Positions 1 through 5,886 are shown, counted from the stretch's first letter. The stretch is 6,168 nucleotides of DNA from Gammaproteobacteria bacterium (GCA_947377625.1 CANCGR010000565.1:1-6168); one strand, 5' to 3'. Program-made: numbers and translations. Notes: generated by a model not told the origin, from the letters alone.

Positions 1-32
1 CAAATTACCAAATTACCAAATCACCAAATCAA
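1..32. repeat. Octanucleotide tandem array (TTACCAAA units)
   Basis: About three and a half units of an 8-bp repeat: a partial CAAA, TTACCAAA twice (5-20), TCACCAAA (21-28) and a decayed end. The array may continue left of the window. Its reverse complement matches 5787-5818 at 31 of 32 positions. The reading frame of psuK stays open through it but has no ATG, GTG or TTG start, so it is not read as coding. It covers the place where the -33 box of the psuK promoter should lie. Confidence 0.85.
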
Positions 33-48
33 CCTAATACCAATTTCC

Positions 49-56
49 TATCTTTG
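49..56 (+). promoter_or_regulatory. Bacteroidota -7 promoter element of the psu operon
   Basis: TATCTTTG is an exact match to the Bacteroidota housekeeping -7 consensus TAnnTTTG. Only CCCC separates it from the psuK ATG at 61, and transcription in this phylum usually starts a few bases after this element, so the mRNA probably begins at or next to the start codon. No TTG -33 box is seen 17-23 bases upstream; that stretch is the end of the octamer array. The call is from the motif and its position only. Confidence 0.65.
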
Positions 57-60
57 CCCC

Positions 61-987
61 ATGACTCAAAAAGTACTCTGCATCGGTGCCACTTTGATAG
101 ACGAATTGTATTTCTGTGAAGAAACCATCGCACCGCATTCTTCTAATCCCGCACAGCACTCTACCCACATCGGTGGGGTGATGTCCAACATCGTGCAACA
201 CCTAGCCTTACTTAAAGTAGAAGTAGCATTGCTAACAGCCTTAGGGTCTGATGCTGATGCTGTTAGAGTAAAGGAAGAGCTGCAGCGCATCGGAGTGGAT
301 GTAAGTGCTTCAGTAACCGTACCAGGTCCTACAGGGAAGTATGTTTCGGTACTCCAACCTGATGGCAGTCTCTATGTTGCCGTATGCCAAGACCCTTGCA
401 CTGCCGCTATCACAGTAGCCGTTTTAGAAGCGCACCTGGAGTATCTCCAAGGCTTCGAATTCTTGTTGGCCGACACGAATTTGGCGCAACCAACTCTTCA
501 ATGGCTCATCCATTTTGCCGCAGCAAACGGGAAGAAGCTGGTCATCGAACCGGTATCTGTGCCCAAAGCGGGAAAACTGGCATCACTCGACCTGAACGGG
601 GTATTTATGGTAACCCCCAATGAAGCCGAACTAGCAACCATAGCGGGTATAAACTTTAGTACAGAATCAGAGCAGCTCGACCAACTATTGAATCGTGGCG
701 TACAAAACCTGTGGCTCCGTAAAGGGGATAAGGGTTCCTTGATGCACCAACGCACTAATAATGAAGCACTAGGAGTTCCTGAGCTAACCATTGTTGATAG
801 CACTGGTGCAGGAGACGCTGCCTTAGCGGGTTGGCTCTATGCCTATCGGCAAGGAAAAGACACCCTACAATGCCTGCAATACGGACATTCACTTGCCTTC
901 AACATCCTCCTCCAAAAAGGAACGGTAGATGGTACCATTAACCCAGAAAAATTAAACCAACTCACTCATACCTATTACCATGATTAA
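61..987 (+). CDS. psuK: PfkB-family sugar kinase, probable pseudouridine kinase
   Basis: Probably phosphorylates pseudouridine at the 5'-hydroxyl with ATP in the cytoplasm, giving the substrate of the next gene. At 308 residues it has normal PfkB/ribokinase length. It opens with the first beta strand (VLCIGATLIDELYF, 5-18), followed by the substrate-side GGVxSN motif (38-43), GSD (62-64), TPNE (185-188), KGDKG (221-225) and the C-terminal signature DSTGAGDA (246-253), whose GAGD (249-252) supplies the anion hole and catalytic base Asp252. The family is clear from these motifs. The substrate is inferred from the 8-base overlap with psuG, since PfkB kinases of different specificity look alike; ribokinase or another nucleoside kinase remains possible. 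ATG 61 is chosen because it directly precedes the conserved first strand and no start codon is available upstream in frame. There is no Shine-Dalgarno, in keeping with a leaderless start. It is the first gene of the operon, and no pseudouridine transporter gene is visible in the window. Confidence 0.88.
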   Translation: MTQKVLCIGATLIDELYFCEETIAPHSSNPAQHSTHIGGVMSNIVQHLALLKVEVALLTALGSDADAVRVKEELQRIGVDVSASVTVPGPTGKYVSVLQPDGSLYVAVCQDPCTAAITVAVLEAHLEYLQGFEFLLADTNLAQPTLQWLIHFAAANGKKLVIEPVSVPKAGKLASLDLNGVFMVTPNEAELATIAGINFSTESEQLDQLLNRGVQNLWLRKGDKGSLMHQRTNNEALGVPELTIVDSTGAGDAALAGWLYAYRQGKDTLQCLQYGHSLAFNILLQKGTVDGTINPEKLNQLTHTYYHD

Positions 988-1900
988 CGCTAAGTACCTG
1001 CAAATCCACCCCGAAGTCCAACACGCTTTAGACCATAACATTCCCGTAGTGGCACTCGAATCCACCATCATCTCCCATGGCATGCCTTGGCCTCAAAACG
1101 CCATAACCGCCAAAGCAGTAGAAGATGTCGTACGCCAATACGGTGCCATCCCCGCAACCATCGCCATTAAAGACGGTCGTTGCTTAGTCGGACTCTCTCA
1201 AGAAGACATCGAGTTCTTCGGACAAACCAAAGGGGTGTGGAAAGTAAGCCTGCGTGACATGCCGTTCGTCATGGCCAATAAACTACCAGGCGCTACCACC
1301 GTAGCCGCCACCATGCGCATCGCTGCCCTAGCAGGCATCAAGATATTCGCTACGGGAGGTACTGGAGGCGTACATAGAGGAGCAGAAATGACTATGGACG
1401 TGTCGGCCGACCTAACCGAAATGGGGCAAACGAATGTAGCCGTGGTTGCTGCCGGAGTAAAGTCGATATTGGATATCGGACTCACACTAGAATACCTTGA
1501 AACGCTCGGCGTACCCGTAGTAACTTATGGCCAAGACGAATTCCCGAGTTTCTATTCCTCCAAAAGTGGCTTCAAATCACCCCTACGTATGGATACACCA
1601 GAGGGGATGGCCCAACTCTTAGCAACCAAATGGGAACTAGGCCTAAACGGCTCCGTATTGATTGCCAATCCGATTCCGGCTGCATACGAAATGGCTTCGG
1701 CACTCATTGAAACCCACATCCAACAAGCACTAGATGATGCCGCTCAGCAAAATATTAAAGGCAAAGAAGTAACGCCTTTTATCCTCCAACACATTGCCTC
1801 TCATACCCAAGGGGAAAGCCTAGAAGCCAACATCGCCCTAATTAAAAACAACGCCCGAGTAGCGGCCGAAATCGCCGTTGCGATGCATAAACTAAAATAA
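980..1900 (+). CDS. psuG: Pseudouridine-5'-phosphate glycosidase
   Basis: Reversibly splits pseudouridine 5'-phosphate into uracil and ribose 5-phosphate in the cytoplasm, a lyase-type cleavage of a C-C glycosidic bond that uses a lysine-ribose adduct and a divalent metal. The 306 residues match the family's usual length and show its whole signature: ALESTIISHGMPWPQN (25-40), LPGATTVAATM (102-112), ATGGTGGVHRGAE (124-136), the metal-site Asp in VSADL (Asp144), VVAAGVKSILDIGLTLEYLET (155-175) and PVVTYGQDEFPSFY (179-192). By recall of the E. coli enzyme, Lys161 corresponds to the Schiff-base Lys166, and Lys88, His132 and Asp144 to Lys93, His137 and Asp149, all with the same offset of five. Glu27 would match Glu31. 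No key residue is missing. The ATG overlaps the end of psuK by 8 bases in another frame, so translational coupling is likely; no Shine-Dalgarno is visible. Kinase before glycosidase is the reverse of the E. coli order. Confidence 0.96.
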   Translation: MINAKYLQIHPEVQHALDHNIPVVALESTIISHGMPWPQNAITAKAVEDVVRQYGAIPATIAIKDGRCLVGLSQEDIEFFGQTKGVWKVSLRDMPFVMANKLPGATTVAATMRIAALAGIKIFATGGTGGVHRGAEMTMDVSADLTEMGQTNVAVVAAGVKSILDIGLTLEYLETLGVPVVTYGQDEFPSFYSSKSGFKSPLRMDTPEGMAQLLATKWELGLNGSVLIANPIPAAYEMASALIETHIQQALDDAAQQNIKGKEVTPFILQHIASHTQGESLEANIALIKNNARVAAEIAVAMHKLK

Positions 1901-1905
1901 GTACA

Positions 1906-2412
1906 ATGCCCTATACCATTCGACTAGCAACCAAAGCCGACGTTCTCCAAATCTGGGAAGTGCTGCAACAGGCCATAGCAAGAAGGAAAGCCGATGGCAG
2001 TAACCAATGGCAAGATGGTTATCCCAATCCCGAAGTAATTACCAATGATAGTAACAAAGGGGTAGGCTATGTAGCCCTGCATGAGGCTAGGGTAGTGGGG
2101 TATATTGCGGTGTTGGTAAACGACGAACCCGCCTATGCAGCGATAGAAGGGCAATGGTTAACGAATTCCGATTTTGTGGTATTTCACCGCATCGCAACGG
2201 CCGATGCCTATTTAGGACAAGGTGTAGCCAAAGCCTTGTTTACATTTCTAGAATCCTTTGCCAAAGACCAGCAAATCAAAAGCATTAAGGCAGATACCAA
2301 CTTCGATAACGCCGCCATGCTAAGCCTTTTCGAACACTATGGTTATAAGTATTGTGGCGAAGTCTACTTTAGAGGTAGCCCGCGCAAAGCCTACGAGAAA
2401 GTACTTGAGTAG
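1906..2412 (+). CDS. GNAT-family N-acetyltransferase
   Basis: A 168-residue single-domain GNAT protein, expected to transfer an acetyl group from acetyl-CoA to an amine; the acceptor cannot be read from the sequence. It starts with the usual first strand (YTIRLATKADVLQIWEVLQ, 3-21). The acetyl-CoA-binding motif A follows strand FVVFHRIA (90-97), with the pyrophosphate loop at LGQGVAKAL (103-111) leading into helix LFTFLESFA. The motif B region, NFDNAAMLSLFEHYGYKYCG (132-151), resembles the N-x-A-M...F...G-Y/F ending of many GNATs. Residues 27-47 (RKADGSNQWQDGYPNPEVI) are rich in polar and aromatic residues and probably belong to the acceptor side. The ATG lies 5 bases after the psuG stop, on the same strand and with no room for a promoter, so it is the third operon gene. 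A link to pseudouridine metabolism is only inferred from position. The gene end faces mtnN across 9 bases. Confidence 0.88.
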   Translation: MPYTIRLATKADVLQIWEVLQQAIARRKADGSNQWQDGYPNPEVITNDSNKGVGYVALHEARVVGYIAVLVNDEPAYAAIEGQWLTNSDFVVFHRIATADAYLGQGVAKALFTFLESFAKDQQIKSIKADTNFDNAAMLSLFEHYGYKYCGEVYFRGSPRKAYEKVLE

Positions 2413-2421
2413 GACGTACTA

Positions 2422-3126
2422 TTAAATCGTTTGGTGTGAACTAAGCAAATGTTCTATGATGGCAAAGGAATTAGCCGCCACCACGGGCAGGAATTCCAAG
2501 AAGTTCACCGTAGCGGCTTCATTAGCCTTGTCCGATAGCGTTCGAATGATTAAGAACGGCACTTGGTTGTAAGTACACACTAAGCCTACAGCGGCCCCTT
2601 CCATTTCCACCGCATCTCCAGCCAATTCCTCTGTCAAATAACGGTAGTCGTGTAGCGCTTTCTTCGTCATGAAGTGATCGCCGGTAAGGATGCGTCCTTC
2701 ATGCAACGGGTGGGGCGTAGTAGTCGTCAGTGCCAATGCACGCAAGACGGCATCAGTAGCAAGATAGCGGTACTCGGTATAAGGCACCTGTCCGCGGGGA
2801 AAGCCAAGTTCAATCGCATCCATATCGTGCTGCACACAGTCTTTGGCAATCACTATATCGCCTATGGCATAATCGGGATGGAGTCCGCCAGCCACTCCCG
2901 TAAACAACAGGTATTGCGGTTGGTAGCTATCCAAAAGCTTCTGCGTCACCATAGCCGCCATCACTTTCCCAACCCCCGATTGGGCCAACACCACCCGCTG
3001 CCCAAACAGCAGTCCTTCATAAAAAGTAGTCTGCTGCCAAGCCGTCGCTTTGCAGTCCTGCATCACCGCTTTCAAAGCTTCAATCTCAGCCTCAAGGGCT
3101 CCAAGTATAGCAATAGGTTGGGTCAT
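2422..3126 (-). CDS. mtnN: 5'-methylthioadenosine/S-adenosylhomocysteine nucleosidase
   Basis: Hydrolyses the N-glycosidic bond of 5'-methylthioadenosine, S-adenosylhomocysteine and 5'-deoxyadenosine, releasing adenine; it serves the methionine/SAM cycle and removes inhibitory by-products in the cytoplasm. At 234 residues it has family length. Visible motifs are ILGALEAEIEAL (7-18), whose Glu14 aligns with the E. coli catalytic-site Glu12; SGVGKVMAA; TGVAGGL; GDIVIAKDCVQHDMD; VEMEGAAV (173-180), with ribose-binding Glu176 aligning with E. coli Glu174; and RTLSDKANEA (195-204), whose Asp199 matches the catalytic Asp197. The constant offset of two supports the alignment. The start is chosen because it directly precedes the conserved first strand. 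No Shine-Dalgarno is seen. It is a single gene, convergent with the psu operon and divergent from the PHP gene. Broader purine-nucleoside phosphorylase-superfamily activities cannot be fully excluded, but the EMEGAA and SDKA motifs fit this family well. Confidence 0.95.
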   Translation of the reverse strand: MTQPIAILGALEAEIEALKAVMQDCKATAWQQTTFYEGLLFGQRVVLAQSGVGKVMAAMVTQKLLDSYQPQYLLFTGVAGGLHPDYAIGDIVIAKDCVQHDMDAIELGFPRGQVPYTEYRYLATDAVLRALALTTTTPHPLHEGRILTGDHFMTKKALHDYRYLTEELAGDAVEMEGAAVGLVCTYNQVPFLIIRTLSDKANEAATVNFLEFLPVVAANSFAIIEHLLSSHQTI

Positions 3127-3147
3127 TTAATCTCAAGGGTTGAATTA

Positions 3148-3155
3148 CAAAGTAC
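3148..3155 (-). promoter_or_regulatory. Weak candidate -7 element for mtnN
   Basis: On the minus strand this reads GTACTTTG, about 20 bases before the mtnN ATG. It resembles TAnnTTTG but the TA is one base too close to TTTG. A TTG (plus-strand 3176-3178) lies 21 bases upstream of the TAC, within the usual -33 spacing. The area is AT-rich and repetitive, so chance is a real alternative. Confidence 0.25.
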
Positions 3156-3214
3156 AAATTACGAATTATATATTCCAAATTCCAAAAGATGAAGTACGAA
3201 TTTAACAAGCGCTA

Positions 3215-3294
3215 CTATCTATTAGTCCATCTTCTATTAGTCTATTATCTATTATCCCTGCCCGCCTGCCGGCAGGTATTAGTCTATCATCTCT
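3215..3294. repeat. Dispersed intergenic repeat, copy A
   Basis: The left part consists of 15-bp units ending in TCTATTAGT or similar (3215-3255). The middle has a GC-rich palindrome CCTGCCGGCAGG (3265-3276). The right part is TATTAGTCTATCATCTCT (3277-3294). The last 24 bases (3271-3294) are identical to 6013-6036 in copy B, and both copies share the order 15-bp units, palindrome, tail. It lies between mtnN and the PHP gene in the same orientation as copy B. No reading frame of note runs through it. Confidence 0.85.
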
Positions 3295-3306
3295 GAAGAA
3301 AACTGC

Positions 3307-3322
3307 CCACTGCGACTGAAAA
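3307..3322. repeat. Short dispersed repeat (CCACTGCGACTGAAAA)
   Basis: This 16-bp sequence occurs as an inverted near copy at 5716-5731, with 15 of 16 bases matching. The two copies lie on opposite sides of the PHP gene. A weaker, shorter likeness is seen at 5628-5641. No function is evident. Confidence 0.6.
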
Positions 3323-3336
3323 CAATCCCCCTCATC

Positions 3337-3353
3337 ATTCGTGCATTCGTGGC
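3337..3353. repeat. Short tandem doublet ATTCGTGC/ATTCGTGG
   Basis: Two 8-bp units, ATTCGTGC and ATTCGTGG, lie side by side. The GTG at 3349, which opens the longest possible frame of the downstream gene, falls inside the second unit, which argues against that GTG being a real start. Confidence 0.5.
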
Positions 3354-3362
3354 CCAAATATC

Positions 3363-3399
3363 AAATTCCCAAAATTCCCTATCTTTGCAACAAATTCCC
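3363..3399. repeat. Three AAATTCCC copies around the PHP-gene promoter
   Basis: AAATTCCC occurs at 3363-3370, 3372-3379 and 3392-3399. The first two sit just upstream of the -7 element and the third just after it, around the expected transcription start. They may be another dispersed-repeat remnant or an operator; the sequence alone does not decide. Confidence 0.5.
3380..3387 (+). promoter_or_regulatory. Bacteroidota -7 promoter element of the PHP-protein gene
   Basis: TATCTTTG matches TAnnTTTG exactly and is the same octamer as in front of psuK. Transcription would start near 3392-3395, giving a leader of roughly 45 bases before ATG 3439. No clear TTG -33 box is found at the usual distance. 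It lies downstream of GTG 3349 and so supports the shorter reading of the gene. Confidence 0.6.
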
Positions 3400-3438
3400 T
3401 TGTCTCAAAATACTAAGGGCACCAAAGAAATCCACTTA

Positions 3439-5622
3439 ATGAAAAAATACATCTTTATCCTTTGGGGTGTGATGGCAATGAGCTTATACACCAGTAGTAC
3501 CTTTGCTACTCCAAAAATGCAGCTAACTTGCGTGGCACCTACCGCCCAGGCAACCAACCTTTCCTTTTTAAATACCTATAGCGATAATTCGTTTGCCCGC
3601 TTTGTGCCTACAACCGCCGATGGGTATCTCGTACTGCTGAGTACTTCAGCTACCTTAACCGCCACTCCCGTAAACGGCGTACACTATGCCATAGGAGATA
3701 CACTCAATACGGCTAAAGTAATCAGTTCGTCTTCAGAGACAGGAATCCAAATCTATAACCTAAGCCCCTCAACAACCTACAGCGTTTTTGTGTTTGCCTA
3801 CAATAACACCGATTGCGTAGAAGACATTCTATACAATACCAGCAGTCCGCTATCAGGTTCGTTTACCACCACCGTGGTTTCGCCTTTTCAACCTGCGGCC
3901 CAGCCGACCAATTTAGTGTTTACCAACACTTCTGAATCTACTATTACGGGTTCATTTACCCCTGTCAGTAACGATAATTACCTAGTGGTCATGGCGACAG
4001 TACCTTCGCTGCAAGCCACGCCTATAGACCATTACGTTTACAGCATAGGGACCGCTATAGGAAACGGAATCGTCATCAGCAACGGAACAACGACCTCCTT
4101 CACTGCACAAGGTTTAACGCCAAATAACAACTATTACTTTTTTGTTTTTGCCTATGCCAATGCGGCCTGCAATTGCATAGGGGTATACCGCTCAAATGAT
4201 CCCTTAACCAATACCGTAGCTACCGTTAAACCCAATTGCGTCGCACCGACGGGCCAACCCACAGCTTTGCTTTTTAATACGCCCACTAGTACTGCCGTAT
4301 CGGGCTCGTTTACCGCTGCCAATGCCGATGAGTACCTAGTAGTATACAGCACCTCGGCTACCTTAACTGCCGCACCGGTGAACGGAATCAATTATACGCC
4401 CGGCACTGCACTGGGTAACGGACAAGTAATATCCGCGGGCAACGAAGTAGCCTTCAACGCAACAGGATTGACCAGTGGAACCAAATACTATTTTACAGTA
4501 TTCGCCTATAACAACCTGCAATGCAATAACGGCCCTGTTTACAACACCACCGCTCCCTTAAAAGGGGATAGTACCATTGCCTCAACCACACTACATTACT
4601 ATTTTGGAAACTTTCACTCGCATAGTGAATACAGTGACGGAACCGGATTGCCATCTGGAGATTTTGCCTACGGTGATGCAGCCGATTGTATGGACTTCCT
4701 CGGAATTAGCGAACACAACCATGTAAGTGCGGGTATGGCTTTGGCCAACTGGAGTCTAGGGCGCGCCCAAGCCACAGCAGCAACCACGCCAACGTTCCTA
4801 GCACTTTACGGCATGGAGTGGGGAGTAATCTCGGGTGGCGGACACGTAATTATATATGGAGTGCCCGATTTGCTGGGATGGGATGCCGGACAATACAATA
4901 CCTTCGTAGCAAAGAACGATTATATCGGTACAGCAGGTGTATTTCCAACCATCAATAGCTATGGTGGGAATGCCTTTGCCACTTTGGCACATCCAAACAA
5001 CACCGATTTTCAAGGGATTATGTCTACCTACAATGCGGCAGCCGATAATGCGATAGTAGGGACAGCTGTGGAGAACGGACCGTCAACGTCAACCAATACC
5101 ACCTATAGCGATCCACCGGCTTCCATGTCGTACCTGAGTTTCTTCCGCAACATGTTGGCCAAAGGCTACCATCTCGGCCCTACCATAGATCATGATAATC
5201 ATAATGTGACACACGGACATACCACAAGAGGGCGTACAGTAGTGCTTGCGTATAATTTGACCGAGAACGATATCCTAGACGCCATGCGTCACATGCGCTT
5301 CTATGCCAGTGAGGACTGCTCAGCCCTAGTGAATTTTAAAGTTAATACCGATGTAATGGGGTCTACACTAGCCGCCACAACGGCCCCTGTAATCACAGTG
5401 TCGGCAACCACTTCAAGTGCAATAACTTCCATCAAAGTATATATGGGCGTACCCGGCAGTGGTAGCAACGCGACGATTCTAAGCAGCACGACCAGCAGCA
5501 CATTAACGTACACCGACAATGCCCTAACCACGGGAAAAACGCGCTACTACTACATCGACATCACCGAAGCCGACGGCAAACGCATCATCACAGCACCCGT
5601 ATGGTATACAAAAACGCCGTAG
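3439..5622 (+). CDS. Exported PHP-domain metal-dependent hydrolase (CehA/McbA-like) with three FN3-like repeats
   Basis: A 727-residue exported protein, probably a metal-dependent hydrolase or phosphoesterase of unknown substrate acting outside the inner membrane. Residues 1-23 are a signal peptide: MKK, a hydrophobic core, and a likely cut after STFA. Three FN3-like modules follow, at about 31-148, 149-266 and 267-384, with a 118-residue period; each has a Y-L-V core strand and an FVFAY or TVFAY strand. The PHP domain spans about 388-627: FHSHSEYSDG (His393, His395, Asp400), GISEHNH (Glu425, His426), GMEW (Glu460), GGHVIIYG (His469), LAHP (His518), DHDNH (584-588) and GRTVV (Arg599). These fit the usual PHP metal-ligand pattern. 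The rest is a beta-rich tail ending in APVWYTKTP, with no recognisable type IX sorting domain and no lipobox. The frame is open back to GTG 3349, but the promoter element at 3380-3387 and the signal peptide favour ATG 3439. The family is clear; carbaryl-type esterase activity should not be assumed. Confidence 0.87.
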   Translation: MKKYIFILWGVMAMSLYTSSTFATPKMQLTCVAPTAQATNLSFLNTYSDNSFARFVPTTADGYLVLLSTSATLTATPVNGVHYAIGDTLNTAKVISSSSETGIQIYNLSPSTTYSVFVFAYNNTDCVEDILYNTSSPLSGSFTTTVVSPFQPAAQPTNLVFTNTSESTITGSFTPVSNDNYLVVMATVPSLQATPIDHYVYSIGTAIGNGIVISNGTTTSFTAQGLTPNNNYYFFVFAYANAACNCIGVYRSNDPLTNTVATVKPNCVAPTGQPTALLFNTPTSTAVSGSFTAANADEYLVVYSTSATLTAAPVNGINYTPGTALGNGQVISAGNEVAFNATGLTSGTKYYFTVFAYNNLQCNNGPVYNTTAPLKGDSTIASTTLHYYFGNFHSHSEYSDGTGLPSGDFAYGDAADCMDFLGISEHNHVSAGMALANWSLGRAQATAATTPTFLALYGMEWGVISGGGHVIIYGVPDLLGWDAGQYNTFVAKNDYIGTAGVFPTINSYGGNAFATLAHPNNTDFQGIMSTYNAAADNAIVGTAVENGPSTSTNTTYSDPPASMSYLSFFRNMLAKGYHLGPTIDHDNHNVTHGHTTRGRTVVLAYNLTENDILDAMRHMRFYASEDCSALVNFKVNTDVMGSTLAATTAPVITVSATTSSAITSIKVYMGVPGSGSNATILSSTTSSTLTYTDNALTTGKTRYYYIDITEADGKRIITAPVWYTKTP

Positions 5623-5642
5623 TTTTAGTTTGCAGTCGCTGC

Positions 5643-5682
5643 TTGGATAATTGGATTGTTGGATTATTGGATTATTGGATGG
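5643..5682. repeat. Octanucleotide tandem array (TTGGATTA units)
   Basis: Five 8-bp units in register: TTGGATAA, TTGGATTG, TTGGATTA, TTGGATTA and TTGGATGG. It starts 20 bases after the PHP-gene stop codon. The unit length is the same as in the array at 5783-5830, and the first unit, TTGGATAA, is identical to the last unit there. Confidence 0.85.
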
Positions 5683-5715
5683 TACCTGATGTTGCGAGGC
5701 GGTTAATTTCTATTC

Positions 5716-5731
5716 TTTTCAGTCGGAGTGG
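5716..5731. repeat. Short dispersed repeat, inverted copy (TTTTCAGTCGGAGTGG)
   Basis: This is the reverse complement of 3307-3322 with one mismatch. It lies between the two octamer arrays, in otherwise featureless sequence. No reading frame or structure of note is associated with it. Confidence 0.6.
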
Positions 5732-5782
5732 ATTTTAAGTTGTAGGCATTCAGCAGGATTTGTTATGAGTTTTTAGCTTGAA

Positions 5783-5830
5783 TTTGTTGATTTGGTAATT
5801 TGGTAATTTGGTAATTTGGTAATTGGATAA
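5783..5830. repeat. Octanucleotide tandem array (TTTGGTAA units)
   Basis: Six 8-bp units: TTTGTTGA, four perfect TTTGGTAA (5791-5822) and TTGGATAA (5823-5830). Bases 5787-5818 are the reverse complement of 1-32 with one mismatch, so the same array family flanks the five complete genes in inverted orientation. The last unit links it to the TTGGATTA array at 5643-5682. Confidence 0.88.
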
Positions 5831-5840
5831 TGAGTTATCG

Positions 5841-5867
5841 ATTGGAATTTTTACTATTGGAATTCCA
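5841..5867. repeat. ATTGGAATT direct repeat with 10-bp palindrome
   Basis: ATTGGAATT occurs at 5841-5849 and 5856-5864 with a 15-base period. The second copy is part of the perfect palindrome TGGAATTCCA (5858-5867). It is short and AT-rich and may be a repeat remnant. Confidence 0.4.
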
Positions 5868-5886
5868 CCACCCACTGAAACTAAAC

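Noticed and set aside
498..803. A 101-codon minus-strand frame inside psuK
   Set aside because: It lies opposite the conserved PfkB C-terminal half and has no motif of its own; it is a shadow of the coding strand.
1198..1485. A 95-codon minus-strand frame inside psuG
   Set aside because: It is opposite the most conserved part of psuG, and its composition follows from the complementary codons.
2674..3192. A 172-codon plus-strand open frame across mtnN
   Set aside because: It is antisense to a gene with complete nucleosidase motifs, and its translation shows no recognisable family or domain pattern.
5632..5642. GCAGTCGCTGC as a terminator hairpin for the PHP gene
   Set aside because: The stem is only 4 bp with a 3-base loop and is not followed by a T-run.
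5679..5738. Short frame starting at ATG 5679 after the PHP gene
   Set aside because: It has only 19 codons, begins within the last unit of an octamer array, and shows no upstream signal or protein-like features.
5643..5830. The tandem arrays as a CRISPR array
   Set aside because: The units are 8 bp with no unique spacers between them, and no cas-like gene is in the window.
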